DNA of 64,000 bases. It comes from Firm-13 sp037143795 (lineage in GTDB: Bacteria > Bacillota > Clostridia > Saccharofermentanales > Saccharofermentanaceae). Positions 8,014 to 17,363 of the stretch are shown piece by piece. Position 1 is the first letter of the stretch. Every line of letters begins with the position of its first letter. The position numbers and the translations under genes are program-made. The DNA lies in NCBI GenBank assembly GCA_037143795.1, contig JBAWXZ010000003.1, positions 124,001 to 188,000 of the forward strand. The letters run 5' to 3'. The notes beneath the pieces were generated by a model that saw only the letters and a list, made by a program, of their open reading frames with translations, was not told the DNA's origin and made no database searches.

Positions 8014-9258
8014 ATGGAGAAGTACAAAGAGATTTTGCTCTCGCCGATTAAGGTCGGAAACAGGGAATGCAAGAACCGATTCTTTGTCCAGGCAATGGAA
8101 TGCACAGATGCGGATGAAAATGGCAACCCGTCTGCGCTCACTTTCGAACGGTATGCAAATCTGTTCAGAGGTGAAAGCGGTATGGTAACACTTGAGGCAA
8201 TAACAATTACAAATGAAAGCCGCAGCCGCCTTAACCAACTGTCAATCCTTCCTGAAAATGCACCGGCTCTCAAAAAATTCGTCAAGGATTTAAAAGCAAT
8301 AAATCCTGATACATTGATTGTTTTTCAGCTTACGCATTCCGGCGAGCTGTCCAATCCGGAATTTTCCCGCAGGGTTACTGTAAAGCCCTTGCCTGGATTT
8401 GGCGGCGAACTGTTGTCCGAAGCTGATTTGGATCATATTATGGATCAGTTTGTACAGGCTGCCCGTATTGCTTATGATGTAGGTGCTGACGGTGTCGACC
8501 TTAAGCTGTGTCATGGTTATTTAGGTTCTCAAATTCTCAGACCTTATAATGACAGGAAATGGAAATACGGCGGCTCGTGGGATAATCGCAGCAGATTCGC
8601 TTTTGACCTGTATGAGAAAGTATCAAAAGAAATAAATGATAAGAAATTCCTTATCGGATCCAAGATCTCAGCTTGGGAAGGTTTTCCCGGCGGTTTTGGA
8701 ACAGAAGGTGCTGACTCTCCGATTATTGATCTCACAGAACCTTTGGCACTTATTAAGGGGCTTGAAGAGCGCGGAGCACAATTTTTTGTACAGAGCGGCG
8801 GAAGTCCTTCGATCACAACATCAATTACCCAGGCTGAAAAAAAAGCTGCCTATTTTGCTTTCCTGCACACTACATGGGCAAAGGAATTCAAAAAAGCTGT
8901 GAAGCCCGAGACTGTTATAGTCGGATCCAACTATTCTGTCTTCAGGGATGGAAGAAATGGAATCCTGGCTGTGGAAAAAGAGAACAACTCCATGTTCCAT
9001 TATGGATCCAAATTCATTTCTGAAGGCAAGGTAGATATGATTGCCTTAGGACGCCAATCTTATGCAGATCCGTTTTTGCCTCAAAAATTACGCGAAGGAC
9101 GCGAGAGTGAGATACATTGGTGCACTCTTTGCGACAATTGCCTTGAACTTCTTATCCGCCAAAGGGAGATTGGATGCTGTACATACAACAAACACTATAC
9201 AGAGGTCCTTCAGGATACCAGGAAGCAGTTTGGCAGACTTGTTGCAAAGCATACCTGA
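8014..9258 (+). CDS. Old yellow enzyme family NADH:flavin oxidoreductase
   Basis: 414-residue FMN-binding TIM barrel of the OYE / 2,4-dienoyl-CoA reductase group. It shows HGYLGSQILRPYNDR from about residue 167, followed by WKYGGSWDNRSRF, typical of the family. Near the C-terminus are C370-x2-C373-x2-C376-x11-C388, a plausible 4Fe-4S site like that in dienoyl-CoA reductases. The FAD/NADH-binding module of the long form is missing, so an outside electron donor would be needed if the cluster is used. Such enzymes reduce activated C=C bonds. In this locus it might act on an enone made by beta-elimination of a keto-sugar, which is inference. First gene after the 7719 promoter. Confidence 0.82.
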   Translation: MEKYKEILLSPIKVGNRECKNRFFVQAMECTDADENGNPSALTFERYANLFRGESGMVTLEAITITNESRSRLNQLSILPENAPALKKFVKDLKAINPDTLIVFQLTHSGELSNPEFSRRVTVKPLPGFGGELLSEADLDHIMDQFVQAARIAYDVGADGVDLKLCHGYLGSQILRPYNDRKWKYGGSWDNRSRFAFDLYEKVSKEINDKKFLIGSKISAWEGFPGGFGTEGADSPIIDLTEPLALIKGLEERGAQFFVQSGGSPSITTSITQAEKKAAYFAFLHTTWAKEFKKAVKPETVIVGSNYSVFRDGRNGILAVEKENNSMFHYGSKFISEGKVDMIALGRQSYADPFLPQKLREGRESEIHWCTLCDNCLELLIRQREIGCCTYNKHYTEVLQDTRKQFGRLVAKHT

Positions 9259-9307
9259 TTCCTGCCACCCGGGATCACACTGATAAATATGTTTAGGAGG
9301 AGATAAA

Positions 9308-10294
9308 ATGAAATTAGGTTTCTTTGCTGCCAATTATGCTCATCTGTCACTTGAAGAAATCGCAAGAATAATGAATGCCAACGGTTACGAGATGATGGAG
9401 ATTCCTGCATATATCGGCAACGGCCAGATGGACTGTGATGAAATTCTGAAAGGAAATAACGCATCCGACCTGGTTAAAATGCTGAAGAGCTACGATATTG
9501 AGATATCCGCCCTTTCCAACCATGCGGATTCGCTTCTTATCCTTGGGCCCCATACGGAAGATACTGATCTTCTATATAAAGGAACCAAGGAAGAGAAGAT
9601 GAAATATGGAATTGACAGTCTGCTCAAAACAGCCCGGACAGCCAATTCCCTGGGGGTCCCTGTCGTTAACGGCTTTACAGGCGTAACAAACTGGGGAAGG
9701 TATTTTCCTTTCCCCTCGGCTAACGGCTGGGCGTCGATGGAGGAAGAATTTGCGGAAGTTTTTGTTCCGATCCTTGATAAATTTGCTGAGTATGGGGTGA
9801 AGTTTGCCATTGAGCCGCATCCGAACAATATGGTATACGATCTCCACACAGCAAAACGGGCTATTGAATTGGTTGGAGGACACTCTTCCCTGGGATTCAA
9901 TCTGGATCCGGCCAATCTTATATATCTTGGTATGCGCGTTGAAAACTTCATTGATGAGCTCGGTGACCGGATATTTCATGTTCATGCCAAAGACGGAGAG
10001 ATCGTTGAACATAATATTCAGCGGGGCGGCATCCTGATGCAGGGCGACTGGCAGAGACTTGACCGGGCTTTCCGCTTCCGTATTCCCGGATGGGGCAGTG
10101 TGCCGTGGAAGAAAATTATCACGGAACTCGCACTGGTTGGGTACGATTATGTGCTCTCATATGAACATGAAGATGTAACTATGAGTGTCGGCGACGGTGT
10201 TGAAAAAGTTGCGGCGTATCTGAAACCCCTCATTATAAAAGCGCCTTATGAGGGACGAAAAGACAAGATATTCAACAATCCAAAGAATAATTAA
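9308..10294 (+). CDS. Sugar phosphate isomerase/epimerase (AP endonuclease 2 fold)
   Basis: 328-residue xylose-isomerase-like TIM barrel. Metal-ligand positions are visible as E in FAIEPHPN, D in GFNLDPAN, H in FHVHAKDG and E in LSYEHED. Proteins of this group isomerise or epimerise sugars and inositols, and some cleave glycosidic bonds after C3 oxidation. AGGAGG lies 5-10 bases before the ATG at 9308. It sits between the OYE reductase and the zinc dehydrogenase in the same direction. A second family member lies at 15228-16088. Confidence 0.82.
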   Translation: MKLGFFAANYAHLSLEEIARIMNANGYEMMEIPAYIGNGQMDCDEILKGNNASDLVKMLKSYDIEISALSNHADSLLILGPHTEDTDLLYKGTKEEKMKYGIDSLLKTARTANSLGVPVVNGFTGVTNWGRYFPFPSANGWASMEEEFAEVFVPILDKFAEYGVKFAIEPHPNNMVYDLHTAKRAIELVGGHSSLGFNLDPANLIYLGMRVENFIDELGDRIFHVHAKDGEIVEHNIQRGGILMQGDWQRLDRAFRFRIPGWGSVPWKKIITELALVGYDYVLSYEHEDVTMSVGDGVEKVAAYLKPLIIKAPYEGRKDKIFNNPKNN

Positions 10295-10310
10295 TCAGGA
10301 GGCCGGATAT

Positions 10311-11369
10311 ATGACCAAAACAATGAAAGCACAAGTAGTCAAAGCACCTTTCCAGATGGAGTATATGGATGTACCGATTCCTGAAATCAATGACCAGGAA
10401 GTTCTGGTTAAGATTAAGGTCTGCGGTATCTGCGGCTCTGACTGGAGCATATATACAGGCAAATATGCAGCGGATAAGCTTCCGATGATTACAGGACATG
10501 AATTCTGGGGCGAGATCGCAAAAGTCGGTGAAAATTCCCAGGGACTGAAAGTCGGAGACCGCGTAGCCGTTGATATTTGTATAACATGCGGACACTGTTA
10601 TTTTTGCAGAAGAGGTGACGGGCTTCTTTGCGAAACATTTACGCAGCTTGGCATCCATACAGACGGAGGATTTGCTGAATATGTTAAGGTTCCCTGGAAG
10701 AACTGTTATGTACTTCCAGACGAGCTCGATGAATATACTGCGGCTTTTGTAGAGCCGCTGACTGCAGTCATTCATGCAGCAAAAAGAATGGACGCACAGA
10801 TTGCATCTTCTGTCGCAGTCATTGGTTCCGGACTTGGCATTCTTCACGCTTCCCTCGCGAAGGCAAGGGGCTGCGCACCGGTTATCGTTATCGGAGACAG
10901 CGAAGCGAGGCTTGCTACAGCAAAGGAGATGGGTGCGGATTTTACAATTAATATAAAGGAGACACCTGATGCTGTTGCCGAAGTTATGAAAATAACAAAC
11001 GGTATTGGCGTCGACAATGTCATAGAAGCTGTGGGTTCTACAGCGACCTATGAACAGGCATTCAAAATGCTCCGGCGCGGCGGCAAATTGGAAGCGTTTG
11101 GAATTTGTGCAGAGGATGCAAAGGCCGGGCTGGAACCATATCAGTTTGTGCTTGGAGAAAAGAAAGTAAGCGGAAGCTGTGCCGGAATCGGAAACAACTG
11201 GGGGGAAGCAATCACTCTGCTAAAATATGGCATTATTAAGCCGCAGAAGATGTTCTCTATGGCTGTCCCTCTGGCAGAATTAGAGGATGCACTCAAGGAG
11301 CTTCGCAAAGATCCCAATCTTGTCAAAGTATTTGTATGTCCGGAACTTACGGAGAGAAAGTATTTCTAA
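10311..11369 (+). CDS. Zinc-binding alcohol/sorbitol dehydrogenase (MDR family)
   Basis: 352-residue medium-chain dehydrogenase that oxidises a sugar alcohol or hydroxyl group with NAD(P). Catalytic zinc ligands are Cys41 (GICGSD), His63-Glu64 (GHE) and the FVEPLT glutamate region. The structural zinc site is complete: Cys93, 96, 99 and 107. A Rossmann motif GSGLGILHASLAK follows. The ATG at 10311 has AGGAGG eight bases upstream; the open frame reaches back to 10248 only by overlapping the previous gene. It ends just before a 12-bp hairpin that separates it from the transporter genes. Confidence 0.88.
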   Translation: MTKTMKAQVVKAPFQMEYMDVPIPEINDQEVLVKIKVCGICGSDWSIYTGKYAADKLPMITGHEFWGEIAKVGENSQGLKVGDRVAVDICITCGHCYFCRRGDGLLCETFTQLGIHTDGGFAEYVKVPWKNCYVLPDELDEYTAAFVEPLTAVIHAAKRMDAQIASSVAVIGSGLGILHASLAKARGCAPVIVIGDSEARLATAKEMGADFTINIKETPDAVAEVMKITNGIGVDNVIEAVGSTATYEQAFKMLRRGGKLEAFGICAEDAKAGLEPYQFVLGEKKVSGSCAGIGNNWGEAITLLKYGIIKPQKMFSMAVPLAELEDALKELRKDPNLVKVFVCPELTERKYF

Positions 11370-11395
11370 GTCCGGAGTGTTTTGAAGAAGATAAG

Positions 11396-11427
11396 TAAGC
11401 TGCTGCCCGATTAGCGGCAGCAGCTTA
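11396..11427 (+). terminator. Strong hairpin without T-tract between dehydrogenase and ABC genes
   Basis: Perfect 12-bp stem TAAGCTGCTGCC (11396-11407) / GGCAGCAGCTTA (11416-11427) with an 8-nt loop. No run of T follows, so it is more likely an mRNA processing or stability element, or partial terminator, inside a long operon. Confidence 0.55.
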
Positions 11428-11585
11428 TACTTCCGGCCAAAAAGCAGATAAAAATAACTGCTGAAACGGTGCTGCATGCCCGGCCTGTTTTGTTGCACTC
11501 ATTTTCGGGAGTTTGTGCTGGCTGCGGTACATATCAAAATAATTTCACTTCAGGGTTATAACGCAAATGGAGAGGTATTTTACAA

Positions 11586-13088
11586 ATGGCAAAACTGGTT
11601 GAGATGCTTAAAATATCGAAAAGCTTTTCCAGTGTCCGCGTACTTTCAGATGTTGATTTTGAAGTTGACAGCGGTGAAGTTCTCGCGCTGTGCGGAGAAA
11701 ACGGTGCAGGAAAGTCTACGCTGATGAAGATTTTGGCTGCAGTAATCAAGTCAGACGGCGGTGAAATCTATATCGAAGGCAACAAGGTTGCCAAACACGT
11801 GACAGCAATGGATATGCAAACACTTGGTATATCGATGATCCATCAGGAGTTGAATCTTATGGATCACCTGACGGTGGCTCAGAATATTTTCCTGACACGC
11901 GAGCCGCTTAAGAAAACCGGTATGATTGACTTTAAAAAAATGAATGATGATGCATCAAAACTGCTTGCAATGCTTGGTCAGGGCGACATCAAGCCTACTG
12001 ATATGGTCAGCGTACTCAAAATTGCGCAGAAGCAAATGGTAGAGATTGCAAAAGCAACATCATTTCATGTAAAGGTTCTGATAATGGATGAGCCGACATC
12101 CATGCTCACAAGTAAAGAAACAGATATTCTGTTTGATTTGATCCGGCGCCTGTCATCGGAAGGAATCGGCATTATATACATCTCTCACAGACTCAAAGAA
12201 ATTAAGCAAATATGCAGCAGAGTAACTATTCTCAGGGATGGTGCTTTTATTGTAACTAAAAAAGTCAGTGAGGTATCGGAGCAGGACATAGCCAATTATA
12301 TGGTAGGACGTGAAGTCAAGACGTCGTGTGCAGGAAATTTCAATGGTCCGGACGATATTGTAATTGAGCTGAAAAATGTTAGTGATGAATTATTAAAGAA
12401 TGTCAGCATCAAAATCCGCCGCGGCGAAATTGTGGGTTTTTCCGGACTTGTAGGTGCCGGCCGATCAGAACTTATGGAATATATTTTTGGATTGCGAAAA
12501 GTAAATGAAGGCGAAATCTATATTAATGGAAAAGTTGCTGAAATCCGTACACCGGTGGATGCTATTCACCATGGAATAGGATTCGCGACAGAAGACCGCC
12601 AGAGAACAGGCGTAGTTGTCGGGATGAATATTTCCGAAAATATCAATCTTATTGACCAGATTAAAAGTAAAGGCTTTATTAATTATTCAAAGATCCGTGC
12701 AAAGAACACCGAAAAAATGATAAAGAAGCTGAATGTCAAATGTGCATCGCAAACACAGCTGCTAAGCAATCTTTCGGGTGGAAACCAGCAAAAAGTCGTG
12801 CTTTCAAAATGGCTTCTGGTTGATTCGGATATCCTCATCCTTGATGAACCGACAAGAGGAATAGACGTTGGAGCCAGAGAAGAGATTTACAGCATCATTA
12901 ATGAACTTTCCATGAGCGGAAAGACAATCATTATTGTTTCTTCTGATTTGACAGAGGTTTTGTGTACCTGTCAAAGAATAATTGTCATGCATGAAGGTGC
13001 CGTAAAAGCAGAATTATCCGGTGAAAACAGAAACGAAGAAACAATCATGTCATATGCAACAAATTCAGCTGCTTCTGGAGGTAAATAA
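11586..13088 (+). CDS. Sugar ABC transporter ATP-binding protein (RbsA/MglA type)
   Basis: 500 residues with two ATPase halves, as usual for ribose/galactose-class importers. Half 1 has Walker A GENGAGKST and Walker B LIMDEPTS. Half 2 has a degenerate P-loop GLVGAGRSEL, the signature LSGGNQQK and Walker B LILDEPTRGID. It energises uptake through the permease that starts one base inside its stop (TAATG at 13086-13090). GGAGAGG precedes the ATG by ten bases. Together with the next two genes it forms a complete CUT2 importer, presumably for the substrate of this locus. Confidence 0.92.
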   Translation: MAKLVEMLKISKSFSSVRVLSDVDFEVDSGEVLALCGENGAGKSTLMKILAAVIKSDGGEIYIEGNKVAKHVTAMDMQTLGISMIHQELNLMDHLTVAQNIFLTREPLKKTGMIDFKKMNDDASKLLAMLGQGDIKPTDMVSVLKIAQKQMVEIAKATSFHVKVLIMDEPTSMLTSKETDILFDLIRRLSSEGIGIIYISHRLKEIKQICSRVTILRDGAFIVTKKVSEVSEQDIANYMVGREVKTSCAGNFNGPDDIVIELKNVSDELLKNVSIKIRRGEIVGFSGLVGAGRSELMEYIFGLRKVNEGEIYINGKVAEIRTPVDAIHHGIGFATEDRQRTGVVVGMNISENINLIDQIKSKGFINYSKIRAKNTEKMIKKLNVKCASQTQLLSNLSGGNQQKVVLSKWLLVDSDILILDEPTRGIDVGAREEIYSIINELSMSGKTIIIVSSDLTEVLCTCQRIIVMHEGAVKAELSGENRNEETIMSYATNSAASGGK

Positions 13089-14044
13089 TGAGCAAGGCAA
13101 AAAGAATTATAAAGGACCTGTGGTCACAATACAGCATAGTATTTGTTTTACTTGCTATGTTTCTAATTTTAGCTGTGCTGACCGGAGGTCGATTCTCACG
13201 ATTCAGCAATATAATGACTATATTCAGAAATGCTTCCACGATCGGCATTATTGCTTTAGGAATGACTTTTGTTGTGATATCCGGCGGTATCGATCTTTCA
13301 AGCGGTCCGGTTATGGCTACTGCCGGACTTGTTTTGGTCTATATGCAGGGAAGCGGTAAATTCCCCCTTGTCGTGTGTATGCTCGCAGCAGTATTGGTTG
13401 CCGCAGCATTCGGTCTGATCAACGGGATCATTATTACGAAGGCCAAGGTTCCGCCGTTTATCGTAACGCTCGCTGTAGGAATTATTGCACGGTCGATTAC
13501 CATGTATATCGGCGGTGGAGCAACTATCTCCGGTGATAAGCGCGATGACCTCTTCAAGTCGATGGGCAACGGCTCTCTCCTCAAAATTCCTACCCCATTC
13601 GTAATTTTTATTGTGCTTGCTGTCATTCTGACTTTTCTTCTTACTAAAACAAAATATGGAACATTTGTAAGGGCAGTCGGATGTAATGAAAATGCCGCGG
13701 CATATTCAGGCATCAAGGTTGATCGGATCAAAATATGGACATATGTACTGTCAAGCGTCTGTGTCGGCCTGGCAGGAATTATTGAAATATCGAGAATGGT
13801 GGCTGTCTCCTCAACCGTAACGGGTTCCGGATATGAATTTGATGCAATAACAGCGGTACTGGTAGGCGGCACTTCACTTTCCGGAGGAAGAGGCACGATT
13901 TACGGTACGGTAATCGGAGCCATTCTGCTCTATTTTGTAAACAATATGATGATTCAGATGGATATTTCCACATACCTTACCGGAGCTGTAAAGGGCGGAG
14001 TCATCATGCTTGCCGTTCTCTTTCAGGCCCGGACACGCAAATAA
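13088..14044 (+). CDS. Sugar ABC transporter permease (RbsC type)
   Basis: 318-residue integral membrane protein with about eight to ten hydrophobic segments. The conserved cytoplasmic loop AVGCNENAAAYSGIKVDRIK and the glycine-rich AVLVGGTSLSGGRGT are hallmarks of BPD_transp_2 permeases. Its ATG overlaps the ATPase stop codon by one base, indicating translational coupling, and GGAGGT (13077-13082) lies in the end of that gene. A single permease gene implies a homodimer. Confidence 0.92.
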   Translation: MSKAKRIIKDLWSQYSIVFVLLAMFLILAVLTGGRFSRFSNIMTIFRNASTIGIIALGMTFVVISGGIDLSSGPVMATAGLVLVYMQGSGKFPLVVCMLAAVLVAAAFGLINGIIITKAKVPPFIVTLAVGIIARSITMYIGGGATISGDKRDDLFKSMGNGSLLKIPTPFVIFIVLAVILTFLLTKTKYGTFVRAVGCNENAAAYSGIKVDRIKIWTYVLSSVCVGLAGIIEISRMVAVSSTVTGSGYEFDAITAVLVGGTSLSGGRGTIYGTVIGAILLYFVNNMMIQMDISTYLTGAVKGGVIMLAVLFQARTRK

Positions 14045-14051
14045 TGGTATA

Positions 14052-14069
14052 AACCAGGAGAACCTGGTT
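14052..14069 (+). other. Short hairpin between permease and binding-protein genes
   Basis: AACCAGG (14052-14058), loop AGAA, CCTGGTT (14063-14069). A small intercistronic stem right before the binding-protein gene, a common place for elements that raise the level of the binding-protein message over that of the permease. Confidence 0.4.
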
Positions 14070-14099
14070 ATGCATAAATAATCAAGGAGGAAAGAATCA

Positions 14100-15134
14100 A
14101 TGAAAAAACTCGTTCTTATTGTACTCACATTGGCGATGTGCCTATCCGTAGTGGCTTGCGGCACTTCAGCTAAGCCGACAGAAAAATCCGCAGCAACAAC
14201 TGCCGCAGCTGTAACAGAAGCGATCGTTACAACAGCAGCAGCTGCAGAAACAACAGCCGCAAAAGATACCTTCAAGGTAGCAATTTCCCTGCCGCCTGCG
14301 AACAATGCCTGGCAGGCTGCCCTTCTGAAGTCAATTCAGGAAGCTGTTGCAGGTGACACACAAATCGAATGGACAGTAAAAAATGCCACTGATGATGCAG
14401 ACCAGACTAATATTCTGACTACATTCAAAGACGGCGGATATGATCTTATCGCCTGTCTGCCCGGTGACGGAACCCTTCAGACATCTATTCTCGAAGAAAT
14501 TTTCGCTGCCGGAACGCCGACAGTCATTATTGACAGAGGAATTGAATCTGAGAATTACACTTCATTTGTAGGAGAAGATAATTACTCCTGCGGTGTACTT
14601 GGAGCGGATTATATCGGCAAATATTTCGAAGGTCAGAAAGACATCAAATTGGTCAATCTGAGAAGCTATGCCGGTATTCCTATCGATCTGCAGAGATTCC
14701 AGGGATTTATGGACACAATTGTCAAGTATACCAACATCGAAATTATCGGTGAGGGTGACGGAGAATTCAACAGCGAAGCCGGCTTTAAGGCCATGTCTGA
14801 CTTACTGGCTGCAAAAGACAAGATTGACGTAGTATTCACACAGGATGACGAATCAACCACCGGTGCTATGACAGCAATTGAACAGGCCGGACGTACTGAC
14901 ATTAAGTTAATTGTCAGCGGCGGCGGCGGAACAATAACCGGTATGGATGATATCAAAAATGATGATACCATTCATAAGGCGACAGCTTCCTATTTCCCGA
15001 GAATCGGAGCTCAGGCTGTTGAAGTTATCAGAGAATATCTGAACACCGGTAAAATTGAGAAGAACAACACCAGGGAATCAACACTTTTGACAAAAGACAA
15101 TGTAAAGGATTTCCTCGAATTCGCATATCAGTAA
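14100..15134 (+). CDS. Sugar ABC transporter substrate-binding lipoprotein
   Basis: 344 residues. Signal peptide with lipobox SVVAC, Cys at about residue 20, then an Ala/Thr-rich linker of about 35 residues, then a periplasmic-binding fold of the ribose/galactose type (FKVAISLPPANNAWQAALLK; DLIACLPGDGTLQ; VIIDRGIE; VVFTQDDESTTGAMTAIEQAG). It captures the sugar outside the membrane and hands it to the permease. AAGGAGG lies nine bases before the ATG. Gene order ATPase-permease-binding protein. A 12-bp hairpin follows at 15151-15189. Confidence 0.92.
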   Translation: MKKLVLIVLTLAMCLSVVACGTSAKPTEKSAATTAAAVTEAIVTTAAAAETTAAKDTFKVAISLPPANNAWQAALLKSIQEAVAGDTQIEWTVKNATDDADQTNILTTFKDGGYDLIACLPGDGTLQTSILEEIFAAGTPTVIIDRGIESENYTSFVGEDNYSCGVLGADYIGKYFEGQKDIKLVNLRSYAGIPIDLQRFQGFMDTIVKYTNIEIIGEGDGEFNSEAGFKAMSDLLAAKDKIDVVFTQDDESTTGAMTAIEQAGRTDIKLIVSGGGGTITGMDDIKNDDTIHKATASYFPRIGAQAVEVIREYLNTGKIEKNNTRESTLLTKDNVKDFLEFAYQ

Positions 15135-15150
15135 AATTCTGCTTTCACCG

Positions 15151-15189
15151 CAGCCGGACGGCCGATACAAATGTGTCGCCGTCTGGCTG
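15151..15189 (+). other. Intercistronic hairpin after binding-protein gene
   Basis: CAGCCGGACGGC (15151-15162) pairs with GCCGTCTGGCTG (15178-15189), 12 bp with one G-U, loop of 15 nt. No T-tract, so it probably protects the upstream message or partly lowers downstream expression. Confidence 0.5.
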
Positions 15190-15227
15190 TAAGTGAGGAA
15201 ACATTCGTTGAACAGGAGGTTGGGTTA

Positions 15228-16088
15228 ATGAAAATTGGAATTGACAGTTATTGTTATCATAGACTATTTGGCGAGGTCTACCAGGATCAGGAAGCACCTC
15301 CCGCGAATAAAACCGTAGATGATTTCCTTGATCTTGCTAAAAGACTCGATGTTGACGGTGTTTCACTTGAAACATGTTTTTTGCCTAGCCTCGATGACTC
15401 TTATCTTAAGAGCCTTGGCACCAAAATCAAAGAATACGGATTTGACACCGTGCTTGCATGGGGTCATCCCAACGGACTTGAGAGAGGCTTGAACCGCGAA
15501 GCTTTTGAAGAAATGAAGGCCCTTATTCCAAAGACCCGTCTGCTCGGTACGGATGTAATGAGGATTACCGGTTCAGCTTTTGACTGGCGTCATGAAAATC
15601 ATCGTGACCAGATTATCCGCCTTGTACCGATGTACAAGGAAGCTGTAAAAATAGCCGAGGACAGCGGCGTAAGACTTGCTGCAGAAAATCATATTGACTT
15701 TACTGCCGATGAGATGCTCGAAATTATTGAATCGGTGGATTCACCGAATTTTGGAATCAATTTTGACACCGGTAATTTCCTGCGGCTCTTGGATGATCCG
15801 CTTGCAGGAATGGAGAAACTTGCCCCTTATGTATTCTCAACGCATATTAAAGACCTTCAGATGCACCCGACAGCGAGAGCGAACGACTGGTTTTTCTTCA
15901 GCGGTGTACCTGTTGGTTTTGGTGTCATTAATAATGAAAAACTGGCTGGCATGCTTTCCGCTGCCGGATACAAAGGATTTCTTGCTGTTGAGATCGACCA
16001 CCCGATGCCTGAGTGGATGGGGATGGAAGAAGAAGCAATAGCTATAAGCGTAAAAAATCTTAAAAAAATCGGTGCGAAGTATAAATGA
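15228..16088 (+). CDS. Sugar phosphate isomerase/epimerase, second copy
   Basis: 286-residue xylose-isomerase-like TIM barrel. Metal ligands appear as E in AAENHID, D in INFDTGNF, H in STHIKDLQ and E in AVEIDHP. Start is ATG 15228 with AGGAGGT seven bases upstream; the longer frame from 15171 runs through the hairpin and is rejected. It is 16 bp before the Gfo/Idh/MocA gene, a pairing seen in inositol and keto-glycoside pathways, where an oxidoreductase makes a 3-keto group and a TIM-barrel enzyme rearranges or eliminates. The exact reaction here is unknown. Confidence 0.82.
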   Translation: MKIGIDSYCYHRLFGEVYQDQEAPPANKTVDDFLDLAKRLDVDGVSLETCFLPSLDDSYLKSLGTKIKEYGFDTVLAWGHPNGLERGLNREAFEEMKALIPKTRLLGTDVMRITGSAFDWRHENHRDQIIRLVPMYKEAVKIAEDSGVRLAAENHIDFTADEMLEIIESVDSPNFGINFDTGNFLRLLDDPLAGMEKLAPYVFSTHIKDLQMHPTARANDWFFFSGVPVGFGVINNEKLAGMLSAAGYKGFLAVEIDHPMPEWMGMEEEAIAISVKNLKKIGAKYK

Positions 16089-16104
16089 TTTGGGGTGATG
16101 CATC

Positions 16105-17277
16105 ATGGAAAAGAAAAAACTGAATATTGCCATTATCGGTCATGGTTTCATGGGGCGGGCACACAGTAACGCATGGATTAAACTGCCGAAATTTTTTGAT
16201 ATTAATTATGAGCCCGTGCTGAAAGTTGTCGTTGGCGGCAAAAATCCTGCAGAAGAATTTGCCGAAAAATGGGGCTATGAAGAAGTATCCTACGACTGGA
16301 GAGCGACAATTGCGAGGCCTGACATTGATGTCGTTGCAATCCTTACTCCGACCTCACAGCATAAAGAAATGGCGATTGAAGCTATGAAAGCCGGTAAACA
16401 TGTGATTTGCGAAAAACCATGTGCACTGAATTATCAGGATTGTATAGAAATGGCTGAAGCTGCCAAAAAAGCCGGTGTGGTCACGCTGCTGAATCACAAT
16501 TACCGGCGCGTTCCGGCGGTTATGCTTGCCAAAAAAATGATAGATGAGGGTACCCTCGGGGATATACTCCAGTATCGCGGAGCCTATCTGCAGGAATGGA
16601 TCATCGATCCGGAATTTCCCCTGACGTGGCATCTGAAAAAAGAGACAGCCGGCGGCGGCCCGCTTTACGATCTGGGTTCACATGCTGTTGATCTGGCCAG
16701 ATTCCTGATCGGGGAGCCCAAAAGTGTTATGGGTGCATTAAAGACATTTGTAAAAGAGAGGCCTGTTCCCGGTTCAGTTGAAGCAGCATTCCGTGCTGAC
16801 AGCAAAGAATCATCTTCGGATAAGGCTCCGGTAACCGTTGATGATGCAGCCTTTTTCCTTGTTGATTTTGAAAATGGCGCAATGGGGTCCTTTGATACAT
16901 CCCGCTTCAGCTGGGGAAGAAAAAATTTCAATGTTTTTGAAATAAATGGGACGAAGGGGACGATAACCTTCAATCTGGAAAGACTTAATGAGCTTGAGTA
17001 CTATAACGCAGAAGATCCGCAGGATCGTCAGGGATTCCGCACCATTTCCGTTACGGAATCCTGCCATGAGTACGCGTGCAACTGGTGGCCGCAGGGTCAT
17101 ATTATTGGCTACGAGCATACATTTGTACATGCATTTTATGAATTCTGTAAAGCATTAGAGAGTGGCGGACAGGCTTCTCCTGATTTTAATGACGGTGCCA
17201 AAATAATGAGAGTGCTGAATGCCGTCCAGAAATCCGCCGCTGAAAACCGCAGGGTAGATATCTCTGAAATAAACTAA
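16105..17277 (+). CDS. Gfo/Idh/MocA family oxidoreductase
   Basis: 390 residues. N-terminal Rossmann motif IIGHGFMGRAHSNAW, then the EKPCALN motif (catalytic Lys of the EKP triplet) and a C-terminal domain with GGGPLYDLGSHAVDLARFL containing the conserved D-x3-H pair. These enzymes oxidise or reduce a hydroxyl of a sugar, inositol or glycoside with NAD(P). GGGGTGA precedes the ATG. It is tightly placed behind the second TIM-barrel gene, so the two probably act in sequence. Confidence 0.88.
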   Translation: MEKKKLNIAIIGHGFMGRAHSNAWIKLPKFFDINYEPVLKVVVGGKNPAEEFAEKWGYEEVSYDWRATIARPDIDVVAILTPTSQHKEMAIEAMKAGKHVICEKPCALNYQDCIEMAEAAKKAGVVTLLNHNYRRVPAVMLAKKMIDEGTLGDILQYRGAYLQEWIIDPEFPLTWHLKKETAGGGPLYDLGSHAVDLARFLIGEPKSVMGALKTFVKERPVPGSVEAAFRADSKESSSDKAPVTVDDAAFFLVDFENGAMGSFDTSRFSWGRKNFNVFEINGTKGTITFNLERLNELEYYNAEDPQDRQGFRTISVTESCHEYACNWWPQGHIIGYEHTFVHAFYEFCKALESGGQASPDFNDGAKIMRVLNAVQKSAAENRRVDISEIN

Positions 17278-17298
17278 ACCGCTCATCATGGGGTTTTG

Positions 17299-17334
17299 AG
17301 GCTGCTTTGCTGTCATAGCGGGGATAAGCAGCCT
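17299..17334 (+). terminator. Weak terminator or attenuator before isomerase-fold gene
   Basis: AGGCTGCTT (17299-17307) pairs with AAGCAGCCT (17326-17334), loop 18 nt, followed by TTCTC only. It may reduce rather than end read-through into the next gene. Confidence 0.4.
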
Positions 17335-17363
17335 TTCTCATGCAGAACTGGAAAGGATAACAT

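Noticed and set aside
11396..11427. Full intrinsic terminator splitting the catabolic operon
   Set aside because: The stem is perfect but no T-tract follows, so complete termination is unlikely.
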